NCBI GenBank assembly: GCA_951217055.1
Contig: OX578285.1
Span: 58,067,102 to 58,131,101 of the forward strand
Length of the DNA stretch: 64,000 nt
Direction: 5' to 3'
Source: Gerris lacustris
Lineage: Eukaryota > Arthropoda > Insecta > Hemiptera > Gerridae
Part shown: piece after piece, positions 11,887-20,741 of the stretch
How positions within the stretch are numbered: the first letter of the stretch is position 1
Layout of the letters: the number at the start of each line of letters is the position of its first letter
The notes under the pieces: model-generated
What the model saw: the letters and a program-made list of their open reading frames with translations, nothing else
The model's database searches: none
What the model was told of the DNA's origin: nothing
Program-made: the position numbers and the translations under genes

Positions 11887-12849
11887 TCAGTAATAACTTA
11901 CATTTTTTTTTTTTTTTAAATATATTACACCCAGACTCCTTAAAGAATTAATTATATGTTCCACCTCTTTTGTATGAAGGTTGCCCGTTTTTTCTTCATC
12001 ATCCCAATAAAGTTCAAGCCTGTATATCATGTTAAGAATATCGCTTAAACATGATTCATTTCCTGCAGAGGGATCGAAACACCTATTTGGATTAAGTGCG
12101 TTATCATATCTACCTTTTTTATACTTATAGTCATATGTAGAATTAATAAGGTTTAAATATTTGTTTGAGTATATATTTCCCACATCATTTTCGGAAGAAT
12201 CAGAATTATTATTTAGATATGGCTTTCTTGATTTTACTGCCTCCATATCATTATCCGAAAGCGATGAATCTGAGTCCGCTATGTGTAGACATGGTTCTCC
12301 TGGATGTCTCTCTATGTCTTTAGAAGAGCCAACGGTCGATCTCCTTACTGCCTCCATTTCATTTTCCATATTATTATCCGAAAGCGATGAATCTGAGTCC
12401 GCTATGTGTAGACATGGTTCTCCTGGATGTCTCTCTATGTCTTTAGAAGAGCCAACGGTCGATCTCCTTACTGCCTCCATTTCATTTTCCATATTATTAT
12501 CCGAAAGCGATGAATCTGAGTCCGCTATGTGTAGACATGGTTCTCCTGGATGTCTCTCTATGTCTTTAGAAGAGCCAACGGTCGATCTCCTTACTGCCTC
12601 CATTTCATTTTCCATATTATTATCCGAAAGCGATGAATCTGAGTCCGCTATGTGTAGACATGGTTCTCCTGGATGTCTCTCTATGTCTTTAGAAGAGCCA
12701 ACGGTCGATCTCCTTACTGCCTCCATATCATTTTCCATATTATTATCCGAAAGCGATGAATCTGAGTCCGCTATGTGTAGACATGGTTCTCCTGGATGTC
12801 TCTCTATGTCTTTAGAAGAGCCAACGGTCGATCTCCTTACTGCCTCCAT
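11887..12849 (-). CDS. C-terminal part of HTH protein: perfect 41-residue repeats and acidic tail
   Basis: This frame encodes five near-identical repeats of 41 residues, the last slightly short (12247-12849), each containing VRRSTVGSSKDIERHPGEP and a serine/aspartate-rich end (ADSDSSLSD). About 119 further residues follow, ending in a lysine-rich tail. A degenerate repeat lies upstream in the same frame up to about 12968, with no ATG in it, and a stop closes the frame at about 12976. The natural reading is therefore that this part is translated as a -1 frameshift extension of the 12915-13520 frame, or that an indel in an A8 run separated them. Repeats are acidic and low-complexity. The tail segment with EHIINSLRSLG faintly recalls a TFIIS N-terminal-like helix bundle, but I would not rely on it. 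Confidence 0.6.
   Translation of the reverse strand: MEAVRRSTVGSSKDIERHPGEPCLHIADSDSSLSDNNMENDMEAVRRSTVGSSKDIERHPGEPCLHIADSDSSLSDNNMENEMEAVRRSTVGSSKDIERHPGEPCLHIADSDSSLSDNNMENEMEAVRRSTVGSSKDIERHPGEPCLHIADSDSSLSDNNMENEMEAVRRSTVGSSKDIERHPGEPCLHIADSDSSLSDNDMEAVKSRKPYLNNNSDSSENDVGNIYSNKYLNLINSTYDYKYKKGRYDNALNPNRCFDPSAGNESCLSDILNMIYRLELYWDDEEKTGNLHTKEVEHIINSLRSLGVIYLKKKKNVSYY
12247..12849. repeat. 123-bp coding minisatellite
   Basis: Four full 123-bp units and one 114-bp unit are almost identical at the DNA level. Because 123 is divisible by three, both strands stay open across the array. Identity this high among repeats implies recent unequal exchange or slippage. Confidence 0.9.
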
Positions 12850-12914
12850 ATCATTATCCAAGAGCGATGAATGTGAGTCCCCGATATGTAGAGCTGGTTC
12901 TCCTGCATCTCTCT

Positions 12915-13520
12915 TTATGTCTTTAGAAGAAGCAGCGATCGATTTCTTTTCTGACTCTCCTTTTTTTTCCCTTTATCATGATTAATTAGTTTACCATGCG
13001 ACTTCATTGTTTCCAATGGATGATAGAGTTTAACACGTTTGGATACAAATTCAATTGGTTTAGTATCCATTATTTCTTTTTCACTGATTTTGTTTACTGT
13101 AACATGATCTCTTGAAATAACATCTGTGCTCCTCTTTAGTATATCCGGATGTCTTTTAATATATAGTTTGAACCATTTGGCTCCGGGGCTGTTATTTGCA
13201 AATACGTTTTTCTTGGGAAATTCACTAAGGACCATTTTAATAGCATCTTTAACATCTTTTGGACGTAACAATGAGCCTGGTTTAATTTTTTGAAGTAACT
13301 TATTTTTCATTTCTCGTTCTTCGCTCTTCGTCAAGCTTGTTTCACGTCCCATTTTTCTTTCCAACGGCACTTTATTATTTATTTTGTTGAGTAGTGTGCT
13401 TTTAGGTATTGAAAATAATTTTGATGCCTTATTTAAAGACATCCCGTTTTTTATTTCTTGCAATGAATTTCTTAAATCTTCTTCGGAGTATAAAAATCGT
13501 TTGTATACCTTTCGAGACAT
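12915..13520 (-). CDS. psq-type plus CENP-B-type HTH DNA-binding protein
   Basis: This 201-residue frame starts with ATG at 13520. Residues 11-50 match a pipsqueak-type helix-turn-helix (EEDLRNSLQEIKNG, then KASKLFSIPKSTL). Residues 58-130 match the CENP-B/Tc5-type DNA-binding domain of pogo-like transposases (GRETSLTKSEE, then a W at 116 and a KRHPDI motif). The DDE catalytic domain that follows in pogo transposases is missing. Instead the frame runs into lysines at GKKKESQ and ends at 12915, while the -1 frame continues into acidic repeats. The likely role is sequence-specific DNA binding in the nucleus, perhaps to the element's own repeats; that is inference. It is transcribed divergently from the minisatellite and the virus-like ORFs. 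Confidence 0.75.
   Translation of the reverse strand: MSRKVYKRFLYSEEDLRNSLQEIKNGMSLNKASKLFSIPKSTLLNKINNKVPLERKMGRETSLTKSEEREMKNKLLQKIKPGSLLRPKDVKDAIKMVLSEFPKKNVFANNSPGAKWFKLYIKRHPDILKRSTDVISRDHVTVNKISEKEIMDTKPIEFVSKRVKLYHPLETMKSHGKLINHDKGKKKESQKRNRSLLLLKT
12960..12966 (-). promoter_or_regulatory. Slippery heptamer A AAA AAG, candidate -1 frameshift site
   Basis: On the minus strand the zero-frame codons read GGG AAA AAA AAG GAG, which places A AAA AAG in the phase required for -1 slippage. A -1 shift here leads directly into the repeat frame, which otherwise has no start codon before 12849. A simple indel in the A8 run is the main alternative. Confidence 0.4.
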
Positions 13521-14137
13521 TGTGTGACAAAATGATGGTAATAGGTGATTCTTCGCCGATCGTTACGTACATACTAAGCGCCCTTTCGGTATAGATTGGA
13601 GTACTAACTGTCACCTATCACATGTAGCGAAAACACCATCGAATGAACACAAAAGTGTTGGATTTGGCGCATAGCCTGTTAGATGAGCCTTGTAATCTTG
13701 ATGTTACCTACTACCGCATTACACAGGGTTTTATTGTTTTTTCATATCTTAATTACATTTAAATAAAAATACCTTTTTTATTCTAACAAAGGCACAATCA
13801 AGTAAAGACCCCACTGTAGTACATAAAGCAAGGGGGGAGGGAAGCCTCAGTTTACAATTTGTTTCCTCTAATATACATTTATTATTATCCAATTTATTCT
13901 CTTGTCATAATAAATACTTCCATTTTGAACTCATTCAATTAAAAAATCAGTAAATAATATTATATAAGTGTTATCCTCAGTCGTGAGCCTTCCCTCCAGT
14001 GTATTTTTAACAGTATACATAATGATTGCTTATTATAAAGCAAGAGGAGTAGACCTAACCATTAGACAATGTAACCAAGGGGTAGTGACATTTTTTTTTT
14101 CTTTAGGTTGGCCAATCTGACTGCCAACACTGAAGGG
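13521..14137. other. Upstream region of the HTH gene
   Basis: No coding frame beyond antisense shadows. A short inverted pair (GGGAGGGAAGCCTCAG near 13837 and GAGCCTTCCCTCC near 13985) flanks an AT-rich core. The promoter is presumably here, but no clear element is visible. Confidence 0.45.
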
Positions 14138-16266
14138 TACCTAAGAATGAACACTTCTAGGTACCTAAGATTGATCACTGTTGGGTACCTAAGATTGAAC
14201 ATTGTTAGGTACCTAAGACTGAACACTTTTAGGTACCTAAATACCTAAGATTGATCACATTTAGGTACCTAAGATTGAACACATTTAGGTACCTAAGAAT
14301 AAACACTTTTAGGTACCTAAGATTGAACACATTTAGGTACCTAAGATTGAACACTTTTAGGTACCTAAGATTGAACACTGTTGGGTACCTCAGAATAAAC
14401 ACTTTTAGGTACCTAAGATTGAACACTGTTGGGTACCTAAGATTGAACACTGTTGGGTACCTAAGATTGAACACTTTTAGGTACCTAAGATTGAACACTT
14501 TTAGGTACCTAAGATTGAACACATTTAGGTACCTAAGATTGAACACTTTTAGGTACCTAAGATTGAACACTGTTGGGTACCTAAGAATAAACACTATTAG
14601 GTACCTAAGATTGAACACTGTTGGGTAATTGAACACTGTTGGGTACCTAAGATTAAACACTTTTAGGTACCTAAGATTGAACACTTTTAGGTACCTAAAT
14701 ACCTAAGATTGAACACTTTTAGGTACCTAAGATTGAACACTGTTGGGTACCTAAGAATAAACACTATTAGGTACCTAAGATTGAACACTGTTGGGTAATT
14801 GAACACTGTTGGGTACCTAAGATTAAACACTTTTAGGTACCTAAGATTGAACACTTTTAGGTACCTAAATACCTAAGATTGAACACATTTAGGTACCTAA
14901 GATTGAACACTTTTAGGTACCTAAGATTGAACACTGTTCGGTACCTAAGAATAAACACTTTTAGGTACCTAAGATTGAACACTGTTGGGTACCTATGATT
15001 GAACACTGTTGGGTACCTAAGATTGAACACTTTTAGGTACCTAAGATTGAACACTTTTAGGTACCTAAGATTGATCACTGTTGGGTACCTAAGATTGAAC
15101 ATTGTTAGGTACCTAAGATTGAACACATTTAGGTACCTAAGATTGATCACTGTTGGGTACCTAAGATTGATCACTGTTGGGTACCTAAGATTGAACATTG
15201 ATAGGTACCTAAGACTGAACACTTTTAGGTACCTAAGATTGAACACATTTAGGTACCTAAGATTGAACACTTTTAGGTACCTAAGATTGAACACTGTTGG
15301 GTACCTAAGAATAAACACTTTTAGGTACCTAAGATTGAACACTTTTAGGTACCTAAGATTGAACACTGTTGGGTAATTGAACACTGTTGGGGTACCTAAG
15401 ATTGAACACTGTTGGGTACCTAAGATTGAACACTTTTAGGTACCTAAATACCTAGGATTGAACACATTTAGGTACCTAAGATTGAACACTTTTAGGTACC
15501 TAAGATTGAACACTGTTGGGTACCTAAGATTGAACATTGTTGGGTACCTAAGATTGAACACTTTTAGATACCTAAGAATAAACACTTTTAGGTACCTAAG
15601 ATTGAACACTGTTGGGTAATTGAACACTGTTGGGGTACCTAAGATTGAACACTGTTGGGTACCTAAGATTGAACACTTTTAGGTACCTAAGATTGAACAC
15701 TTTTAGGTACCTAAATACCTAAGATTGAACACTTTTAGGTACCTAAGAATGAACACTTTTAGGTACCTAAGATTGAACACATTTAGGTACCTAAGATTGA
15801 ACACTTTTAGGTACCTAAGATTGAACACTGTTGGGTACCTAAGAATAAACACTTTTAGGTACCTAAGATTGAACACTGTTGGGTACCTAAGATTGAACAC
15901 TGTTGGGTACCTAAGATTGAACACTTTTAGGTACCTAAGATTAAACACTTTTAGGTACCTAAGATTGAACACTTTTAGGTACCTAAGATTGATCACTGTT
16001 GGGTACCTAAGATTGAACATTGTTAGGTACCTAAGATTGAACACTGTTGGGTACCTAAGATTGAACACTTTTAGGTACCTAAGATTGAACACTGTTAGGT
16101 ACCTAAGATTGAACACATTTAGGTACCTAAGATTGAACACTGATAGGTACCTAAGATTAAAACTTTTAGGTACCTAAGAATGAACACTTTTAGGTACCTA
16201 AGAATGAACACTTTTAGGTACCTAAGATTGAACACTTTTAGGTACCTAAGATTGAACACTTTTAGG
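14138..16266. repeat. 2.1-kb minisatellite of 24-bp units
   Basis: About 88 tandem copies of a 24-bp unit GGTACCTAAGATTGAACACT plus a variable TTTA/ATTTA/GTTG ending. Variant units are not random: a GGGTAATTGAACACTGTTGG junction (about 14626, 14795, 15373, 15616) and a GGTACCTAAATACCTAAGAT junction (about 14230, 14691, 14863, 15450, 15709) recur, showing higher-order repeats of several hundred bases. Since 24 is divisible by three, long open frames appear on both strands, but they are by-products. Every unit has a GGTACC palindrome. Confidence 0.95.
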
Positions 16267-16620
16267 GCAAATCCCACCGTTAATGAAACATAATAAAATA
16301 CATGTTTATAATTAAGCATAATCAAATATATGTTTATAATTAAATATAAACTTATTGATATGTAATTATTCTCTTTCTGAAAATATCTACAGTCTTTGCA
16401 TTTAAAGTTTTGACTGTGGGGTAGTGATATGACTGAGTGTCACAAATCAAAACTTTAAAAACGTAGACTTTAACTCCCATTTCAATAATTATTTATACTG
16501 ATCAACTTTATACTGGTTATTTATACTACTCAACTATTTATTTATCCTAAAAATGGAGGAGATAGTTGCCCAACCTCAGGCACCTAACAGTGATCAATTA
16601 CCTAAAAGTGATTAATCTTA
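16267..16620. other. Spacer with possible seed of the 24-bp array
   Basis: TTTAAAGTTTTGA near 16400 and TCAAAACTTTAAA near 16447 form an inverted pair. At about 16580-16625 a non-tandem stretch (CACCTAACAGTGATCAATTA and following ACCTAAAAGTGATTAATCTT) resembles two diverged array units and may show the ancestral sequence. Confidence 0.5.
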
Positions 16621-16880
16621 GGTAACAAACAGGTTTGAAATCAAGGGGAAGCTCCCGACTGAGATTATGCTTATTTTTTAATTGAATAAAATCAAAATGG
16701 AAGTCTTTATAATGAAAACTCCATGATATCAAACAGATATGAAATCAAGGGGAAGCTCCCGACTGAGATTATACTGAGTTTATACTTATTTTTTAATTGA
16801 ATAAGTTCAAAATTAAAGTCTTTAATAATGATGAGTCCAGGATAACAAACAGGTTTGAAATCAATTTAATTACTTCAAAT
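16621..16880. repeat. Roughly 110-bp tandem duplication upstream of and into ORF1
   Basis: A block containing CAAACAGGTTTGAAATCAAG then GGGGAAGCTCCCGACTGAGA occurs at 16625 and 16731, and its first part again at 16848 inside the ORF1 frame. A related block lies near the right end (18416-18460). The phrase AATAAGTTCAAAATTA also occurs at 16800 and 16936, so the start of ORF1 itself appears to be built from duplicated sequence. Confidence 0.75.
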
Positions 16881-17255
16881 AGTAAACACTTTTTTATTTC
16901 GTTTAATGGCGAAAAAGGTGACAGACCCGTCCCAAATAAGTTCAAAATTATAGTCTTCCATGACAACAGATACTCTCTTCTGTACGAAATGTATACACAA
17001 TTTCAAGTTTCCTACTACCACAAGGACAATTCAGAACCACTGTTAAACATGGAAGAGTTTAAGAAATTGGCTCCGATAATAGTGATCGACTGCAGTAAGC
17101 AAAGAGATGCGATAAAATCGTCTGCGGTAGACGTACGTCTCGAGTTTTCGGCGAGAGAGAATTTTCCCGCAATCACAAGTGCCTACTGTTTAATTCTACA
17201 CGACAGACTCATACAGTACACACCCTCTGACGGAATGATCCATCGAGTGGTATAA
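16797..17255 (+). CDS. Virus-like ORF1: C-terminal part of a Polinton/adintovirus-type structural protein
   Basis: The frame encodes 152 residues. From about residue 43 (RPVPNKFKIIVFHD) to the end it has alternating hydrophobic strands. It includes PIIVIDCSKQRDAIKSSAVD at 93-112 and a tail with AYCLILHDRLIQY. This pattern resembles the C-terminal domain of jelly-roll structural proteins found in Polinton-like and adintovirus-like elements and their genomic relics, recognised from memory without a search. Such proteins are usually several hundred residues, so this would be a 5'-truncated copy. The first 42 residues seem to come from local duplications. The stop codon TAA touches the ATG of the next ORF in the same frame. 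Capsid function cannot be claimed for this fragment. Confidence 0.5.
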   Translation: MNKFKIKVFNNDESRITNRFEINLITSNSKHFFISFNGEKGDRPVPNKFKIIVFHDNRYSLLYEMYTQFQVSYYHKDNSEPLLNMEEFKKLAPIIVIDCSKQRDAIKSSAVDVRLEFSARENFPAITSAYCLILHDRLIQYTPSDGMIHRVV

Positions 17256-17258
17256 ATG
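17253..17258 (+). promoter_or_regulatory. TAAATG stop-start junction between ORF1 and ORF2
   Basis: ORF1 ends with TAA at 17253-17255 and ORF2 starts with ATG at 17256-17258 in the same frame. The ATG is followed by G (AAATGG), a fair Kozak context. This could be a termination-reinitiation site, a readthrough stop, or a chance nonsense codon splitting one gene. Confidence 0.5.
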
Positions 17259-18011
17259 GTCACAGACGGAGGGACAGGCAATCAGTTTATGTCAAGGGTT
17301 TATTTAAGAAACATGTCGTCTTCATACTCTATTCCAACCGAAAATAATAACTGCACGAGTGAAAGTTGCGCCGCCGTATTGGATATTCAGTTTTATCATG
17401 GTACCAAATATGTACGTGAGATTGCCATAGTAGACGTGAACGAATTGAAAATCGTATACCAAAATTCCTTTACGAGTGGACAACAGATCAGATTACCCGA
17501 AATTCGTTATCGCTGGTCTCCTTGCACATATAATCAAGAATATGTGAAGAATCTCCTCTATCAATTAGTGGATATTTTCCTTTCGCGATACGATTTCATT
17601 TTCATGAAAGGTTTCGCCAAAGGATCATATATAAAACAACTGTATACATCGCATCAAATTTACCTGTTGGATGAGTTAAGATGTCCTCCTATCACCAGTT
17701 TGATCAAGAAATATAATATCAGTCAAAATAAATCAGCCGTGTCCAGAGCTATGGTACTCAGTTACTGGTGTAAAGACAACAGTTTAAGTCTACATGATTA
17801 TACCACTAGACTCTTGACTTTTAGAAATTGGACCGTACAAAATACAGACCCGGAGAAAATGGCGGAATTTGGACTGACCCATTGGCATGCAGGATATACA
17901 AGGTGTATTTTTTGTAATACCCTCATCAATGACTGGGAAAATTGTGATAATATTTCATCTCATCACTCATGGTCTTCTTCGAGCTGCCCCTTAAATAATT
18001 TCGAAAATTAG
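17256..18011 (+). CDS. Virus-like ORF2: exonuclease-like region plus C-terminal BIR domain
   Basis: The frame encodes 251 residues. Residues 185-245 form a BIR zinc domain: R185, F189, W192, FG at 205-206, then C217-x2-C220-x16-H237-x6-C244, the exact BIR spacing, with W227 in the expected place. BIR domains occur in inhibitor-of-apoptosis proteins of animals, baculoviruses and other insect DNA viruses; this one has no RING finger after it. Residues 40-150 (a VLDIQFYH strand, REIAIVDVNE, MKGFAKGSYIKQL, then LDELRCPPITSL) resemble an RNase H-like exonuclease-type protein common in insect virus-like elements, but the acidic active-site set looks incomplete. It starts directly after the ORF1 stop. 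A role in caspase binding is possible but unproven. AATAAA at 18194-18199 could end the transcript. Confidence 0.7.
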   Translation: MVTDGGTGNQFMSRVYLRNMSSSYSIPTENNNCTSESCAAVLDIQFYHGTKYVREIAIVDVNELKIVYQNSFTSGQQIRLPEIRYRWSPCTYNQEYVKNLLYQLVDIFLSRYDFIFMKGFAKGSYIKQLYTSHQIYLLDELRCPPITSLIKKYNISQNKSAVSRAMVLSYWCKDNSLSLHDYTTRLLTFRNWTVQNTDPEKMAEFGLTHWHAGYTRCIFCNTLINDWENCDNISSHHSWSSSSCPLNNFEN

Positions 18012-18466
18012 TGTATAAGTGATTGAACTTTGTATAATGCTTTAAAAAAAAGTAACGAAAGAATGATTATTAATTTTTTTTAAATAATTTTTTTTTTTTT
18101 TTAACATATGCATTATATTTTATAGTAAATTTTATTTTATTTAAAATGTAGAATGTAATTAATTTATTATTTATGAATGTAATTATAGGTATAAATAAAC
18201 ACATTCTATTATATTAATTTATTCTTTTGTGTCTATTTCCTTTACTATAAAATAAGGGATCAGGTGGATGAAAAAATGTATTCAGAGCTGATTAGAGAGG
18301 GTCATCGGAATATCAGTTAATTCTCCAGTCCGTTTTTAACTTGGAACAGGTGCAAAATAAAACAGGATAGGATCAAGGTTGACTTAATTATAGGAGTCCA
18401 TTTTTTATAAGAGGGATAGCAAACAGGTTTGAAATCATTAACGGACTTCCGATATGAAATTACAAC
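18012..18466. other. 3' region of the virus-like ORFs
   Basis: AT-rich with runs of T. AATAAA at 18194-18199 is a plausible polyadenylation signal. From about 18412 a sequence similar to the upstream 110-bp block (GCAAACAGGTTTGAAATCAT) leads to the right terminal repeat. Confidence 0.5.
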
Positions 18467-18852
18467 CTCCCGTATATAAAATTGGGCCAGTACTGATCTG
18501 GGCTAGAAACCCCGGACATATCTGGGCTAGAATTCCCGTGTATAAAATTGGGCTAGTGCTGATCTGGGCTAGAATCCCCTGACATATCTGGGCCAGAATC
18601 CTCGTATAGAGGCTCAAAAATATAACTGGGGGCGGGGGGCGATACCTACATCGCGGGTCGAGGGCGGGGGCGATATCGACATCGCGGGGCGCGGGCGGGG
18701 AGCGATACGCACATCGCGGGCGGGCCCGAGCTTGCCCTCGAGTGGCGCCGTCGTTCTGCGCATGCGCACCACGCTAAGGCTGGGCCAGTATTTTCCCGTA
18801 TATAAAAATGGGCCAGTACTGGACTGGCCAGTATCACCAAAAACATACTACT
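18467..18852 (-). repeat. Right terminal inverted repeat (386 bp)
   Basis: Reverse complement of 8955-9340 with about two substitutions, the only clear ones being in the third GC-rich unit near 18655. Same length, same GCGCATGCGC palindrome and same subrepeats as the left copy. Confidence 0.9.
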
Positions 18853-18859
18853 TTGCTTA
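18853..18859. repeat. Right target-site duplication TTGCTTA
   Basis: Identical to the seven bases at 8948-8954, directly outside the right terminal repeat. Confidence 0.85.
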
Positions 18860-20195
18860 TCTTTTACTCAAGTTATCGTCATCGGTCAATTTAGCGACGA
18901 TCGGTTTTAAGACGGTTATAACGTGCCATAAGGAACTTAGTTTAAAAAAAAAATAATAAAATAAAAAAAAAAATACATTGCACCAGTGCTTAATAGCCTA
19001 AAATGGAAGAATAAACGCCTGTACGTTTATACTTCTTAAAAATTGGTATTTGCTAACATAATTTTTTTTTATCTTATCCATGAAGAAGTGGTCAAAGATG
19101 ATCAACTAAAGTGGTTGGTCTTCCAATGAACCATGTAAAACTGAAATGGTTTCTGTAAAAGCAAATTGGAAAGAAATTCTTTGACTAACAAATTTTCATG
19201 CTTACTAGTAACACAGAATTTGTTGTTTTCAAAAGTCACAATTTCTGATTTTTTAAGGTTCATAAAGATTGACAGAGTTAATTAAAGTTGTATCTGTTGT
19301 AAGGTGACAAGTTGGACTAACCTACGCAATTTCAATTTAAAAAATTAACAATACTGTTCAGTTAGACTGAATGGTGTCGAAAATTAGTCTAGTTGAGTTT
19401 GAGGTAGACCACCTCTCACCACAATTTATAAAAAACCAAAGACCATACTAAACATATTCTTATTAAATCGACACACGTAATCGAGGCTAACAAGTACGGA
19501 ACCAACTCTAAAACAGATACCAAAGTTGACTGAACTCGACTGTGAATACCGTGATAAAATCAGTCAAACACATCGTGGAGATGTATTCATTTATGCATAA
19601 GAACATGCATTACATATTGTACGCTTCAAATAAAACGTTTGCTAATGAAAGCAATGAACATCGTGTTAATATACTTAACATACAAGACAAAATCTTGTAG
19701 TATAAATAGCCATTCACCATTTCAATCAACAATACTTAGAGATAATAATGAATGAATCATCTTTACAGTAGATTAACTCATTTCTCTGCTGGATAGTAAT
19801 AATCAATTAACCCTCTCATTGATAATGGGACAGCAGTTCTATATTTAGTAATTCCATTCCATTCTCTAATCTTCATTCTAATTACCTTCTAATAGTTTAC
19901 TACTACCTACATCCTTATCGTTTTATACACCTAATGGAATTCGATATAGCAGTAATTCTTTCCTGAAAGCAATTATCGGAGAAAAAATGTTGGTACATCG
20001 CGATTAATTAAGACACGTTTTCTCTTTTCTTTTTTAAAACTTAATTTCATATAATAAAACAGTATTACTCACCTCCGTACTGTCTATATTATTTGATTCA
20101 TCCGAAGCTTTAATAATGTTCTACAAGTTAATCTGACATTGTGACGTATCTTGATTTGTTTTATGAAAATTATCTGAAAAAGTAAAACAATTTTC
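18860..20195. other. Non-coding stretch
   Basis: AT-rich DNA with homopolymer runs and no recognisable gene or repeat. Confidence 0.5.
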
Positions 20196-20199
20196 GAGT

Positions 20200-20420
20200 A
20201 ATTTGGTATGAATGACATTCATACCAAATTTAGTTTGTAAAGGCACGTCCACACTTTGCCTATCGGCTCAAGCCGAATCAGTGTGGACGTGCCGGTCGGC
20301 TTTGCCGACGTGCCGAAAGCCGGACCGAATCGTGCCGAATCCAACACGAATTTGCACGGCCCTGATCAAAGAAGTTTGTAGTGTAGACGTTCCGATCGGC
20401 CTCAGTCGACAGATAGTTTT
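20200..20420. mobile_element. Hairpin-rich GC element (MITE-like)
   Basis: A near-perfect palindrome with 15-bp arms and a one-base centre (AATTTGGTATGAATG at 20200-20214, its complement at 20216-20230) adjoins a second hairpin with 14-bp arms GGCACGTCCACACT (20242-20255 and 20280-20293). The interior is GC-rich with CGGC/GCCG words. It is probably a decayed inverted-repeat element; its ends are uncertain. Confidence 0.55.
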
Positions 20421-20503
20421 CATATAGTGAGGTTCGCACACTATTTTCTTGTTTTTTTTATTTGTTTTGTGTTGTTTCACAACTATGGCGTGGACTGGCG
20501 AAT

Positions 20504-20741
20504 AAACCTTGGAATTTATAGAAATGTATCGCGCCTGTCCAGTATTGTGGGACAGTTCGAGTTCCGAATATAAAAATAATAAACCTTGGAATTTATAGAA
20601 ATGTATCGCGCCTGTCCAGTATTGTGGGACAGTTCGAGTTCCGAATATAAAAATAATAAACCTTGGAATTTATAGAAATGTATCGCGCCTGTCCAGTATT
20701 GTGGGACAGTTCGAGTTCCGAATATAAAAATAATAAACCGG
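20504..20741. repeat. 77-bp tandem repeat, three copies
   Basis: Three identical or nearly identical units start at 20504, 20581 and 20658, each containing CGCGCCTGTCCAGTATTGTG and the small hairpin CTGTCC/GGACAG. Open frames crossing them are by-products. Confidence 0.95.

Larger units (their letters stand above)
8955..18852. mobile_element. 9.9-kb TIR element with virus-derived cargo
   Basis: The element is bounded by 386-bp terminal inverted repeats (8955-9340 and 18467-18852) that differ at only about two positions by eye. It is flanked by a 7-bp direct duplication. Both ends read inward as AGTAGTATGTTTTTGGTG. Inside are a minus-strand gene with psq and CENP-B-like helix-turn-helix domains, at least four minisatellite arrays, and a plus-strand pair of virus-like ORFs, the second ending in a BIR domain. 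No transposase, integrase, polymerase or packaging ATPase is recognisable, so it appears non-autonomous. Inverted terminal repeats beginning AG and the structural-protein-like ORF point towards Polinton/adintovirus relatives. However, those usually make 6-bp duplications and are longer; P and Dada elements give duplications nearer 7 bp. Near-identity of the repeats implies recent insertion or repeat homogenisation. Confidence 0.85.

Noticed and set aside
12161..12985. Long plus-strand frame of 274 codons
   Set aside because: It is the antisense of the 41-residue repeat gene; a 123-bp unit keeps both strands open. The minus strand has recognisable DNA-binding domains upstream, the plus strand has nothing.
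14229..16325. Long frames with FNLRYLKV-type repeats on both strands
   Set aside because: By-products of a 24-bp minisatellite whose unit is divisible by three and lacks stop codons.
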